A stretch of 64,000 nt of DNA from Streptomyces sp. 3214.6 (lineage in GTDB: Bacteria; Actinomycetota; Actinomycetes; Streptomycetales; Streptomycetaceae). Within the stretch, counting starts at the first letter, position 1. Every line of letters starts with the position of its first letter. The notes under the pieces are model-generated. The model saw only the letters and a list, made by a program, of their open reading frames with translations, was not told the origin of the DNA and made no database searches. Positions 7,091 through 14,816 of the stretch are shown here, piece by piece. A program made the position numbers and the translations under genes. Where the stretch lies: positions 8,866,001-8,930,000 of the forward strand of contig NZ_LT670819.1 in the NCBI RefSeq assembly GCF_900129855.1. The letters run 5' to 3'.

Positions 7091-7801
7091 ATGGCGGATT
7101 GGGTAAAGGTCGACGGCGGTCTCTCGGCCATCTCGGCGGGGTCCAGGACGACGGTGTGGGGTGTGAACTCCGCGAATGCCGTCTACCGGTACACGAACTT
7201 CGACGGCAACCCCTGGGTCAACATTCCGGGTGGGCTGAGCGACATCGGTGCCGCGGCGGACGGCACCGTGTGGGGCGTCAACAGCGGCAACCAGATCTAC
7301 CGGTACACCGGCGACCAGAGCACGACGAACTGGGTGGGCATCAACGGCAGCCTGGTCCGCATCGATGCGGGTTCCCGGACGAATGTGTGGGGCGTGGACT
7401 CCGCCGGCGCCATCTACCGGTACACCAACAACGACACCAACCCGTGGCTCAAGATCCCCGGAGGGCTGAGCGACATCGGTGCCGCGGCGGACGGCACCGT
7501 GTGGGGCGTCAACAGCGGCAACTATGTCTTCCGGTACACCGGAGACCAGGACAGCTCGAACCCGTGGCAGAGCGTCGGCGGCAGCCTGAAGCGGATCGCG
7601 GTCGGCTCCCGGACCAACGTGTGGGGCGTCGACACGGCAGGCAGCATCTACCGGTACACCAACAACGACGCCAGCGGCAGTAACCCGTGGGTCAAGATCC
7701 CCGGCAACGCCACCGACATCGCCGCAGGCGCCGACGGCACCGTGTGGCACGTCAACAGCGCCGGCGCCATCTACCGGTACACCGGCGACCAGCCAAGCTG
7801 A
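7091..7801 (+). CDS. Tectonin-type beta-propeller protein (lectin-like)
   Basis: This 236-residue protein consists of six repeats of about 36-40 residues. Odd repeats carry SRT-N-VWGVDSAG-x-IYRYTN and even repeats carry ADGTVWGVNSGN-x-YRYTGDQ, so the unit is a two-blade module used three times. The pattern VWGV-x-x-x-x-x-IYRYT is that of tectonin/tachylectin-like propellers, several of which bind methylated or bacterial glycans in fungi and animals; binding here is inferred. There is no signal peptide. A GGAGG ribosome site precedes the ATG. Two modules share about 60 bp of nearly identical DNA (7232-7291 and 7463-7522), pointing to recent internal duplication. Confidence 0.8.
   Translation: MADWVKVDGGLSAISAGSRTTVWGVNSANAVYRYTNFDGNPWVNIPGGLSDIGAAADGTVWGVNSGNQIYRYTGDQSTTNWVGINGSLVRIDAGSRTNVWGVDSAGAIYRYTNNDTNPWLKIPGGLSDIGAAADGTVWGVNSGNYVFRYTGDQDSSNPWQSVGGSLKRIAVGSRTNVWGVDTAGSIYRYTNNDASGSNPWVKIPGNATDIAAGADGTVWHVNSAGAIYRYTGDQPS
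7232..7522 (+). repeat. Near-identical 60-bp direct repeats inside the propeller gene
   Basis: The segment beginning GGGCTGAGCGACATCGGTG at 7232 recurs at 7463, 231 bp (77 codons, one two-blade module) later, with no difference seen over about 60 bp. The third module (about 7694 on) has diverged. Confidence 0.7.
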
Positions 7802-7815
7802 TCCAGCCTCGACAA

Positions 7816-7851
7816 CCGTGCGGGCCCGGCCAACAGGTCGGGCCCGCACGG
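7816..7851 (+). terminator. Terminator after the beta-propeller gene
   Basis: CCGTGCGGGCCCG (7816-7828) pairs perfectly with CGGGCCCGCACGG (7839-7851), 15 bases after the stop codon. Confidence 0.7.
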
Positions 7852-8032
7852 CTGCTCCGGTCTGTAGGCCCCGCGCCGCTGTCCTGCTCAGCTGGCCGCG
7901 AGGCGGAGCCGGCAGCAGTCCAGCGCTGGGCCCGCTGCCCGATGGCCGAGCTTCCAGAACAGGTCCACCAGAAGCGGTACGGACAGGTGGCGCGGATGGG
8001 CCGCTTGGGCGTTCGGTGACGGAGACCAGGAT

Positions 8033-8257
8033 CTACCCGAGGAGCTTGCCCACGTTGATGTTCATGCCCTGGAGTTGAGCGAATGCCGGGGCCGTCACCG
8101 TCCCCACGAGATTGATGGGGTTGGCAAGTTGATAGAGCTGGCCACCGACCGGACCGGGGTCGACGCTCGGAGCGGCCGCTGAGGCACTATGCGCCGGAAG
8201 GCTCAAGCCACCGAGGGAAAGGAGCGCGATAGCCGCAACTCTGGACCCTTTATTCAT
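8033..8257 (-). CDS. Small secreted protein
   Basis: This 74-residue protein has a clear Sec signal: charged MNKGSR, hydrophobic VAAIALLSLGGLSLPA, then an Ala-x-Ala site near residue 28 (HSASAAAP). The mature part is only about 46 residues (QLYQLANPINLVGTV and QLQGMNINVGKLL), with no cysteines. An AAGGAAC ribosome site precedes the ATG. Small secreted proteins of this type are common and uncharacterised in Streptomyces. It is the only product of the accessory region with an export signal. Function unknown. Confidence 0.65.
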   Translation of the reverse strand: MNKGSRVAAIALLSLGGLSLPAHSASAAAPSVDPGPVGGQLYQLANPINLVGTVTAPAFAQLQGMNINVGKLLG

Positions 8258-8437
8258 TTCTGTTCCTTACGGGGTTCGGACGGCGTCCGGCACGCGTCAC
8301 CCACCGGGACGGGCGCGCCTGCCTGCCAGACCAACGCACCAGGCGGTTCTTGGTAACGGCCGCACGCAACAGGCGAAGGGCAAGCAGCCAGGATCCTGTT
8401 GTCCATGGAGGGTCAGTCCCGCCCTGAGCAAACCCTC

Positions 8438-8467
8438 TGAAGTTCCCCCCTGATCGTGGACAGCGGG
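8438..8467 (-). repeat. Terminal end of an IS3-family element
   Basis: TGAAGTTCCCCCCTGATCGT begins just beyond the stop codon of the transposase remnant and has the TG start and C-run typical of actinobacterial IS3-family ends. The opposite end is missing. Confidence 0.45.
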
Positions 8468-8470
8468 TTG

Positions 8471-8857
8471 TTACGCTGCGGGGGTGAGGTCTTGTGTCGT
8501 CAGTGCCCTGGTTTCGAGTGGGGTGACGTACCCGTAGACGGGATGCTTGCGCAGGCGGGTGCGGTTGTACTCGACCTCGATGAAGCGGAAAACGTCGGTT
8601 CGTGCGTGTTCGTGGGACTCCCGGAGAGTGGTCCCGGTCTCCGCTTTCAGCAATCCGAAAAAGCTCTCGGCTGCGGCGTTATCGTAACAGGAGCCTGTTC
8701 TGCCCATGCTCTGCCGCATTTTCAACTTCCGTATCTGGCTGCGGTATTCGCGTGAGGTGTATTCGGATCCGCGGTCGGAGTGTGCGATGCAGCTCTCCTT
8801 GAGCAGTGCCCGGGAATACGCCCTGACCCGTACTGAGCGCACTTCTCGCCTGGCCAA
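8471..8857 (-). pseudogene. IS3-family transposase OrfB, C-terminal remnant
   Basis: The remnant holds the last third of an IS3-type integrase-core transposase. It shows the second catalytic Asp in HSDRGSEYTSREYRSQI, the catalytic Glu in NAAAESFFGLLKAETG, and the usual ending YNRTRLRKHPVYGYVTPLET. The first catalytic Asp and the whole N-terminal part with OrfA are missing. Protein similarity seems to begin at about CIAHSD (near 8800), so the codons before that are probably foreign. It is inactive and marks the right border of the accessory region. Confidence 0.7.
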
Positions 8858-9106
8858 GCGGCCTTGCGATCTCCGTCACGCCGGGATCTCGTTCTGGCTC
8901 TACTCCGGAATGGACGAGAGCAGGCGAACCGTCTCATCGAGCAGTCCATGAACGAGTGGCAGCGCGTCAGTCAAGGTGACGTACCCGAGGGCTGAACCGG
9001 GGATTTGGTCCGTGACTGGTCCGGACGCACTGGTCAGAGGGGGTGCAGTCGTGGGAGGAATTGGGAGTTGGCGCGCAAGCCGGGCTCGGCCGAGAGCGGG
9101 TTGAGC
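8858..9106. other. Gap between IS3 remnant and aldehyde dehydrogenase
   Basis: No intact gene. The minus strand has a protein-like tail at about 8900-9010 (GSALGYVTLTDALPLVHGLL, then DETVRLLSSIPE and a stop) with no start, probably the end of a gene destroyed by the IS3 insertion. Family not recognised. Confidence 0.3.
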
Positions 9107-9110
9107 GAAG

Positions 9111-9144
9111 GGCGCCTGACGGGTGAAGCCCCAGGTCAGGCGCC
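9111..9144 (-). terminator. Terminator of the aldehyde dehydrogenase gene
   Basis: GGCGCCTGAC (9111-9120) pairs exactly with GTCAGGCGCC (9135-9144), 12 bases beyond the stop codon on the minus strand. Confidence 0.6.
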
Positions 9145-9156
9145 TTTCGCAGGTGT

Positions 9157-10680
9157 TTAGAAGAAGCCCAGCTTCTTCGGCGAATACGACACCAGAAGAT
9201 TCTTGGTCTGCTGGTAGTGCTCCAGCATCATCTTGTGCGTCTCGCGCCCGATCCCGGACTGCTTGTAGCCGCCGAAGGCAGCGTGGGCCGGGTACGTGTG
9301 GTAGCAGTTCGTCCACACACGGCCCGCCTGGATCGCCCGGCCCGCGCGGTACGCCGTGTTGATGTCCCGCGTCCACACGCCGGCCCCGAGGCCGTACGAC
9401 GTGTCGTTGGCGATCTTGATGGCGTCGTCGAAGTCGTCGAACGAGGCCACTGAGACGACCGGACCGAAGATCTCCTCCTGGAAGATCCGCATGCGGTTGT
9501 CCCCCTCGAAGATCGTCGGCCGGACGTAATAGCCGCCCTTCAACTCGCCTTCGTACTCGGCACGTTCACCGCCCGTGAGGATCTTGGCGCCCTCCTTCCG
9601 GCCGATGTCGATGTAGGAGAGGATCTTCGCGAGCTGTTCGCCGGACGCCTGCGCGCCGATCATCGTGTCCGTGTCGAGGGGGTGGCCCGGCTTGATGAGC
9701 TCGGTGCGGGCGACGGCCGCCTCGAGGAAGTCGCCGTAGTTGCCGCGCTGGATCAGGCCGCGCGAGGGGCAGGTGCACACCTCGCCCTGGTTCAGCGCGA
9801 ACATGGTGAAGCCCTCGAGGGCCTTGTCGCGCAGGTCGTCGTCCTTGTCCCACACGTCGTCGAAGAAGAGGTTCGGCGACTTGCCGCCCAGTTCCAGCGT
9901 GACCGGCTTCAGGTTCTCCGCGGCGTACTGCATGATCAGCCGCCCCGTGGCCGTCTCGCCCGTGAACGCGACCTTCGCCACTCGCGCACTGGACGCCAGC
10001 GGCTTGCCCGCCTCCTCGCCGAACCCGTTGACGATGTTCACCACGCCCGGCGGCAGCAGATCCGCGATCAGGCTCATCCAGTAGTGCAACGACACCGGAG
10101 TCTGCTCGGCGGGCTTGATGACCACCGTGTTGCCCGCGGCGAGGGCCGGTGCGAGCTTCCATGTGGCCATCAGGATCGGGAAGTTCCACGGAATGATCTG
10201 CGCGACGACACCGAGTGGCTCGTGGTAGTGGTACGCCACCGTGTCGTCGTCGAGCTCGCTGAGCGAACCCTCCTGGGCGCGGACCGCGCCGGCGAAGTAG
10301 CGGAAGTGGTCGATGGCCAGCGGGATGTCCGCCGCCAGCGTCTCGCGGACCGGCTTGCCGTTCTCCCAGCTCTCCGCGACGGCGAGGGGCTCCAGGTACG
10401 CCTCCATGCGGTCGGCGATCTTCAGCAGGATGTCGGAGCGCTCGGTCGACGAGGTCCGGCCCCAACTCGGGGCGGCCGCGTGCGCCGCGTCGAGCGCCCG
10501 CTCCACGTCCTCGGCCGTGCCACGCGCCACCTCGGCGAATGTCTCCCCGGTCACCGGAGAGGGGTTCTCGAAGTACTGCCCCCGAGCCGGGGGTACGTAC
10601 TCGCCTCCGATGTAGTGGTCGTAGCGCGTCTGGTAGGAGACGATCGCGCCCTCGGTACCGGGCGCCGCGTAACGGGTCAT
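9157..10680 (-). CDS. Aldehyde dehydrogenase, ExaC/AcoD type
   Basis: This 507-residue cytosolic enzyme oxidises aldehydes, most likely acetaldehyde or similar short aldehydes, to acids with NAD. Visible family marks are the IPWNFPILMATWK cofactor segment, FTGETATGRLIMQ, the general base Glu in LELGGKSPN (about residue 268) and the catalytic Cys in NQGEVCTCPSR (about 307). The double-Cys GEVCTC form and the C-terminal YSPKKLGFF are typical of the AcoD/ExaC group. Length is normal. The first residues MTRYAAPGTEGAIVS are slightly longer than in relatives, so a start at a later codon is possible. A GAF-type activator encoded upstream on the same strand is the probable regulator. Confidence 0.9.
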   Translation of the reverse strand: MTRYAAPGTEGAIVSYQTRYDHYIGGEYVPPARGQYFENPSPVTGETFAEVARGTAEDVERALDAAHAAAPSWGRTSSTERSDILLKIADRMEAYLEPLAVAESWENGKPVRETLAADIPLAIDHFRYFAGAVRAQEGSLSELDDDTVAYHYHEPLGVVAQIIPWNFPILMATWKLAPALAAGNTVVIKPAEQTPVSLHYWMSLIADLLPPGVVNIVNGFGEEAGKPLASSARVAKVAFTGETATGRLIMQYAAENLKPVTLELGGKSPNLFFDDVWDKDDDLRDKALEGFTMFALNQGEVCTCPSRGLIQRGNYGDFLEAAVARTELIKPGHPLDTDTMIGAQASGEQLAKILSYIDIGRKEGAKILTGGERAEYEGELKGGYYVRPTIFEGDNRMRIFQEEIFGPVVSVASFDDFDDAIKIANDTSYGLGAGVWTRDINTAYRAGRAIQAGRVWTNCYHTYPAHAAFGGYKQSGIGRETHKMMLEHYQQTKNLLVSYSPKKLGFF

Positions 10681-11082
10681 CCTGCTCTGCCTCCTTCAGC
10701 AGCGCTGCCCGCCATTGGACAGCTCTGCGCGGGAGGCTAGAGACGCAGACGTTGCAGTCACGTTGCGCTGCTGGTCGGGGGCGTCATCCCGGCGGGGTGA
10801 CGGGCGCGTTGGGTGGGCGAGAGGGAGTGGCTGTCGGGTTGAGGGGCGGGGCGGTCGGTGCGGGTGTCGAGCTGAGGGGCGCGTGTGCCGAGCCCACGGG
10901 TGCGGGTAGGGCGTGCGGGCGCCCACGGGGTGCGGCCGGTCGGCCCGAGCCTGTCGCCGGTGTCCGCAGTGCCCGGCAGGTTCGGGCGGTGGCTCGGCAG
11001 ACATGCGCAGCGCCCCGACCGGTCGGGGAGGCGGACCGGCGGGTATGCGTCGCAACCCGGCCTGCGCGTGCGGTGCTCCGGT
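10681..11082. other. 402-bp gap upstream of the aldehyde dehydrogenase
   Basis: This should contain the promoter of the dehydrogenase. The DNA is GC-rich with imperfect repeats of GTGCGGG and GCCCACGGG-like words between about 10860 and 10930. All frames are low-complexity proline/arginine text. No clear operator palindrome was seen. Confidence 0.4.
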
Positions 11083-12441
11083 CTATGGGTGTGGCCATCC
11101 GGCGGGTGCCGTCAGTTCTGTTTCCAGAGAGGCGAGGCGCGCGCGTATCGCCGCTGTCGGGCGGGCTGCCGCGAGCGCCCGCCACGCGTCGAGGTCGTCC
11201 TCGCCCCACGGCGCGTGCGCCCAGTCCGCCAGCAGATCGGGGTCGCCGCAGGCGATCAGCGCGGCGCGCAGCTCCTCGGCGAGACGGTGCCGGAGCCGCA
11301 CCACCGACGGTGCCTGGGACGACGGCAACGGCGGCCCGGTGTACGCCGTCACAGCCGCCGTGACGGCACCGGCTGCCAGCCGTCGTTCGACGACCGCCAC
11401 GTCCGACTCGAACGGAACGGTGAGCCGGTAGGGGCGCGAGGCCAGCAGCCCGGGGCCCAGCACCCCGCGCAACCGGGCGAGTTCGGCGCGCAGCGTCACC
11501 GGTGTGACCGACTCGTCCTTGTACAGCGCGCACAACAACTCGTCGCCGCTCAGGCCCTCGGGGTGACGGGCCAGCAACACCAGGATCTCGCTGTGCCGAC
11601 GGCTCAACCTGATGCTCCGGCCGCCGACGGCCAGACGCGCCTCGTCCCGGCCCAGCACCGTCAGCCGTGGTGTCTCGGCGGCAGGCCGTGCGGGGGCGAG
11701 CAGCGCCAGATGGGCCTCGGCCGCCCGCGCGACCGCCTGCACGAAACCCAGGCTGTGCGGATGCGCCAGCCCGTTCCCGCCCGTGATGTCCACGGCACCC
11801 AGCACCCGCCCGGTCCACGGATCGTGCACCGGCGCGGCCGCGCACGTCCACGGCTGCACCCGCCGGATGAAGTGCTCGGCCGCGAACACCTGCACCGGCC
11901 GGTCCAGGGCGACCGCCGTGCCCGGTGCGTTCGTGCCGACCGCGCTCTCGGCCCAACGCGCACCCGGGACGAAGTTCATCCGCCCCGCGTGCCGCCGTGT
12001 CGCCTTGTGGCCCTCGACCCACAGCAGCCTGCCGTGGGCGTCGCACACCGCCAGCAGATGTTCTCCATCGGCGGCGAACGTGCCCATCAGCTCGCGGAAC
12101 AGCGGCATCACCCGCGCCAGCGGGTGCTCGGCCCGGTAGACGCCGAGCTGACCGTCGGTCAGCTCCACACTCGCGGTGCCGTCGGGTCCCACGCCGGCCC
12201 GTGCGGAGCGCCGCCACGAGTCGGCCACGACGGCACGCACCGGTCGCGGCACGGTGCCCGCCTCGGTGAACGTCTCGTGCGCCCGTCGCAGGATCCGTAC
12301 ACGCTCGGCAGGGTCGGCCCCCGGCTCCAGGGCCACCCAGGGATCGGTCAAGTCGTCCTCCCGGAAGGGCATGCGGGGCGATACGGCTGGGAACATCGTC
12401 ACGCCGCGTGCGCGGACCGACAACCGTTTGGACGTGGTCAC
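11083..12441 (-). CDS. GAF-domain transcriptional regulator (AcoR N-terminal type)
   Basis: This 452-residue regulator probably controls the aldehyde dehydrogenase gene next to it. The N-terminal half shows the AcoR-like sensory pattern (SWRRSARAGVGPDG near residue 70, LLAVCDAHGRLLWVEG, GARWAESAVGTNAPGTAVAL, WTCAAAPVHDPWTGRVLGAV near 230), that is, a GAF-type ligand pocket. There is no AAA+ sigma-54 domain. The C-terminal half instead carries a winged-helix-like segment (RLSRRHSEILVLLARHPEGL and VTPVTLRAELARLRGVLG, about residues 275-330). Start is uncertain: the GTG at 12441 has an AGG upstream, but ATG codons at residues 16 and 24 are possible. Confidence 0.75.
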   Translation of the reverse strand: MTTSKRLSVRARGVTMFPAVSPRMPFREDDLTDPWVALEPGADPAERVRILRRAHETFTEAGTVPRPVRAVVADSWRRSARAGVGPDGTASVELTDGQLGVYRAEHPLARVMPLFRELMGTFAADGEHLLAVCDAHGRLLWVEGHKATRRHAGRMNFVPGARWAESAVGTNAPGTAVALDRPVQVFAAEHFIRRVQPWTCAAAPVHDPWTGRVLGAVDITGGNGLAHPHSLGFVQAVARAAEAHLALLAPARPAAETPRLTVLGRDEARLAVGGRSIRLSRRHSEILVLLARHPEGLSGDELLCALYKDESVTPVTLRAELARLRGVLGPGLLASRPYRLTVPFESDVAVVERRLAAGAVTAAVTAYTGPPLPSSQAPSVVRLRHRLAEELRAALIACGDPDLLADWAHAPWGEDDLDAWRALAAARPTAAIRARLASLETELTAPAGWPHP

Positions 12442-12483
12442 CCGAAACCTGGGCGTCCGGTTCCGGTACCGGTCCGGTTCGCG

Positions 12484-13083
12484 TCAGGCAGTGTTGACGA
12501 GCCACATGTAGCGGCCCCAGTCCCAGTTCGGACCGGGATCGGTGTGATCGGTGCCCGGCACTTCGTGGTGGCCGATGATGTGCGCCCGGTCCTTCGGGAT
12601 GCCGTACCGGTCGCAGACCGATGCCGTCAGCCGAGCGGACTGCTCGTAGAGCGTCTCGGTGAAGTATTCCGGTCGATCCACCCACCCTTCGTGTTCGATT
12701 CCGACGCTGCGTGTGTTGTAGTCCCAGTTCCCCGCGTGCCAGGCGACGTCGGACTCGCGTACACACTGCGCCGCATGACCGTCCATGGAGCGCACGACAT
12801 AGTGGGCGGAGACTTTCTTCCGCGGATTCTGGAAGATGGACAGGGCTTTGCCGTAGTCGGTCTGTGTGACGTGGATGACGACGCGGTCCACGACGTGGGT
12901 GGCGGGGCGGTGCGACGCCGTGTAGTTGGACGCGGTCGCGGGCTGCCACTCGGCGAGCGGATAGTCGACGGTTCGAGGCTGCGCGCCCGCCCGCGCGTCG
13001 GGGAGCAGCGCGTACGGAACGGCCGACAGGGCGGCGCCCTTCAGGATGCGTCGTCGTCCGGGGAGGGGCCTTGCTCGTTCCAT
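12484..13083 (-). CDS. Exported N-acetylmuramoyl-L-alanine amidase (amidase_2 family)
   Basis: This 199-residue enzyme cleaves the bond between N-acetylmuramic acid and the stem peptide of peptidoglycan outside the cell. Start is ATG 13083; the frame is open further upstream, but this ATG begins a clear export signal. The N-terminus GRRRILKGAALSAVPYALL has a twin-arginine motif, so the Tat route is likely. The catalytic domain shows the Zn ligands and fold marks of amidase_2: VVIHVTQTDYGKAL (first His), SVGIEHEGW, IIGHHEVPGTDHTDPGPNWDW (second His and the Asp). It is monocistronic and divides the aldehyde dehydrogenase and xylose modules. Confidence 0.85.
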   Translation of the reverse strand: MERARPLPGRRRILKGAALSAVPYALLPDARAGAQPRTVDYPLAEWQPATASNYTASHRPATHVVDRVVIHVTQTDYGKALSIFQNPRKKVSAHYVVRSMDGHAAQCVRESDVAWHAGNWDYNTRSVGIEHEGWVDRPEYFTETLYEQSARLTASVCDRYGIPKDRAHIIGHHEVPGTDHTDPGPNWDWGRYMWLVNTA

Positions 13084-13585
13084 GAGGTGCCGCCTTTCAA
13101 GGGGTGTCCGACGTGGGGAAAGCGGCACCGACGCACGTGTGTGGTCGGTGTCGCACCCATTGGCCAACGGCGATTCGACGGCCTGGGTTGCGCACTGGTG
13201 CGCGTCCAACTCGGCGAACCCGTAGTCCCGCACCAGTACACGGACCAGGCCGAGCTGGGATATGCGGAACGCGTCCTCCTCGCACCACCGAACGCGCAGG
13301 CGCACTCGCCCTGTTCCGGACGCACGGTCAAGATCTGAGGACCGCTCATTGCTGCACGGCTCCGTTCCGAGGGAGATCAGGGCGGCGGCGAAGCGAACCC
13401 CCCTCGCACGCGTCCGTGAGTGAGCCGTCACGGCTCGACGGCTGCGCCCCGCACGGATCACGTTACGGCGCGGGTCGGACCGGCAGACGGGCGTGCCGAA
13501 GTTCCGTGGACGACCGCGGCATTGTGGACAACTCGCTCACCCGAACGGGGAGTTCCGGCTCGGGCGGTTGGCGCGGTGCGGCCGC
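13084..13585. other. 502-bp gap between amidase and ROK regulator
   Basis: No supported gene. The amidase frame stays open to 13461 and includes some protein-like text (EDAFRISQLGLVRVLVRDYG) with no start or ribosome site, which may be a remnant or chance. The plus-strand frames are shadows. Confidence 0.35.
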
Positions 13586-14794
13586 TCAGGCCCGCCCGGC
13601 CACCGCCGCCGGGTCGTCCATCACGGCCCGCACGACCGAGTGCGCGGCCCCGAGCAACGGTCCCTCGGGACCGAGTCGTGAGACGGACACCGGGCAGGCG
13701 GGGCCCGCCGTACGGCGGGAGAGTTCGGTCTCTAGGGACGGCAGCAACCACGGTGCGAGCCCGGCCAGGGCGCCTCCGAGCACGACGCCTTCGGGGTCCA
13801 GAAGATTGAGCGCCCCGGTCAGGGCGATACCGAGGGCCGTTCCCGCCTCGCGCAGAGCGCGCCGTACATGCGGATCGCCGTCCGCGGCGCGGCCCGCGAG
13901 GAGGCCGACGCGGTCCTCGCCAGGTGCCAGCCCGGCGGCTCGCAGCACCGCCTCCTCACCGGCGTACTGCTCCAGACACCCGCGTCCGCCGCACCCGCAC
14001 TGCGGCCCGTCGGGATGGACCGGCACATGGCCCAGCTCGCCCGCGAAGCCGCGGGTGCCACGCAGCAGGCTGCCGTCCACGATCAGTGCGGCGCCGATGC
14101 CGATCTCGGCCGACACATGCAGGAAGTCCCCTGGCGTGTCCGTGCCGAGCCAGAGTTCGGCCAGCCCGCCGAAGTTGGCCTCGTTGTCCACGGTCAGCGG
14201 GAACTCCTCGGGCAGCAGCGCGCCGAGGTCGACGTCCTGCCAGTCGAGGTTCGGCGCACGGACGACCGTACGGGCGTCGCGGGAGACCAGTCCGGGGACG
14301 GCCACGGCGAGTCCGGCCGGCCACAGCCCCTCGCGCTCCGCCTCGGCGACGACCCGGTGCACGAGCCCGGTCAGCTCCTCGATGACCGGCTCGGGGGAGC
14401 GGCCCCGGTTCGTGCCGTGCCGCACGGCGCGCGCCCGTACCTCGCCGCGCAGGTCGACGGCGCAGACCGCCAGGTGGTCCACGCCGATCTCGGCGCCCAT
14501 CCCGGCCGGGCCGCGCCCGCTGACCGCCAGTGCCGAACCGGGCCGGCCCACCCGGCCGGGCCGCTCGGGGCCCAGCTCCTCGAGCAGGCCGGTGCGTATG
14601 AGTTCGTCGACGAGGGTGGACACCGCCGCCCGGGTCAGGCCGATGCGCGAGGCGACCGCCGCCCGCGAGAGCGGTCCCTCGGCACTGACGGCGTGCATCA
14701 CCCGGGCCAGGTTGCGGCGACGCATGCCCTGCTGGGTGTCGGGCAGCGCGCGCCCGGGCCCGGTCGGCCGGGTCTCGTGCAGCGGTGCTGTCAT
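13586..14794 (-). CDS. ROK-family transcriptional regulator (XylR type)
   Basis: This 402-residue protein is expected to repress the xylose genes and to be released by xylose. Residues 24-80 form a winged helix-turn-helix (RRRNLARVMHAVSAEGPLSR, AAVASRIGLTRAAVSTLVDE). The remainder is the ROK sugar-kinase fold with an ASKHA Gly-rich strand (GMGAEIGVDHLAVCAVDLRG) and the ROK zinc signature CGCGGRGCLEQYAG, with GELGHVPVHPDG before it. It lies 22 bp upstream of xylB on the minus strand reading away from xylB's end, so it is probably cotranscribed behind xylB. The regulator role is inferred from family and position. Confidence 0.85.
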   Translation of the reverse strand: MTAPLHETRPTGPGRALPDTQQGMRRRNLARVMHAVSAEGPLSRAAVASRIGLTRAAVSTLVDELIRTGLLEELGPERPGRVGRPGSALAVSGRGPAGMGAEIGVDHLAVCAVDLRGEVRARAVRHGTNRGRSPEPVIEELTGLVHRVVAEAEREGLWPAGLAVAVPGLVSRDARTVVRAPNLDWQDVDLGALLPEEFPLTVDNEANFGGLAELWLGTDTPGDFLHVSAEIGIGAALIVDGSLLRGTRGFAGELGHVPVHPDGPQCGCGGRGCLEQYAGEEAVLRAAGLAPGEDRVGLLAGRAADGDPHVRRALREAGTALGIALTGALNLLDPEGVVLGGALAGLAPWLLPSLETELSRRTAGPACPVSVSRLGPEGPLLGAAHSVVRAVMDDPAAVAGRA

Positions 14795-14816
14795 GCCTCC
14801 GTCGATTCGTCGATGC

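Noticed and set aside
10784..12949. Minus-strand open frame overlapping the GAF regulator and amidase
   Set aside because: Arg/Pro/Gly-rich text in another frame of two well-supported genes. No motifs.
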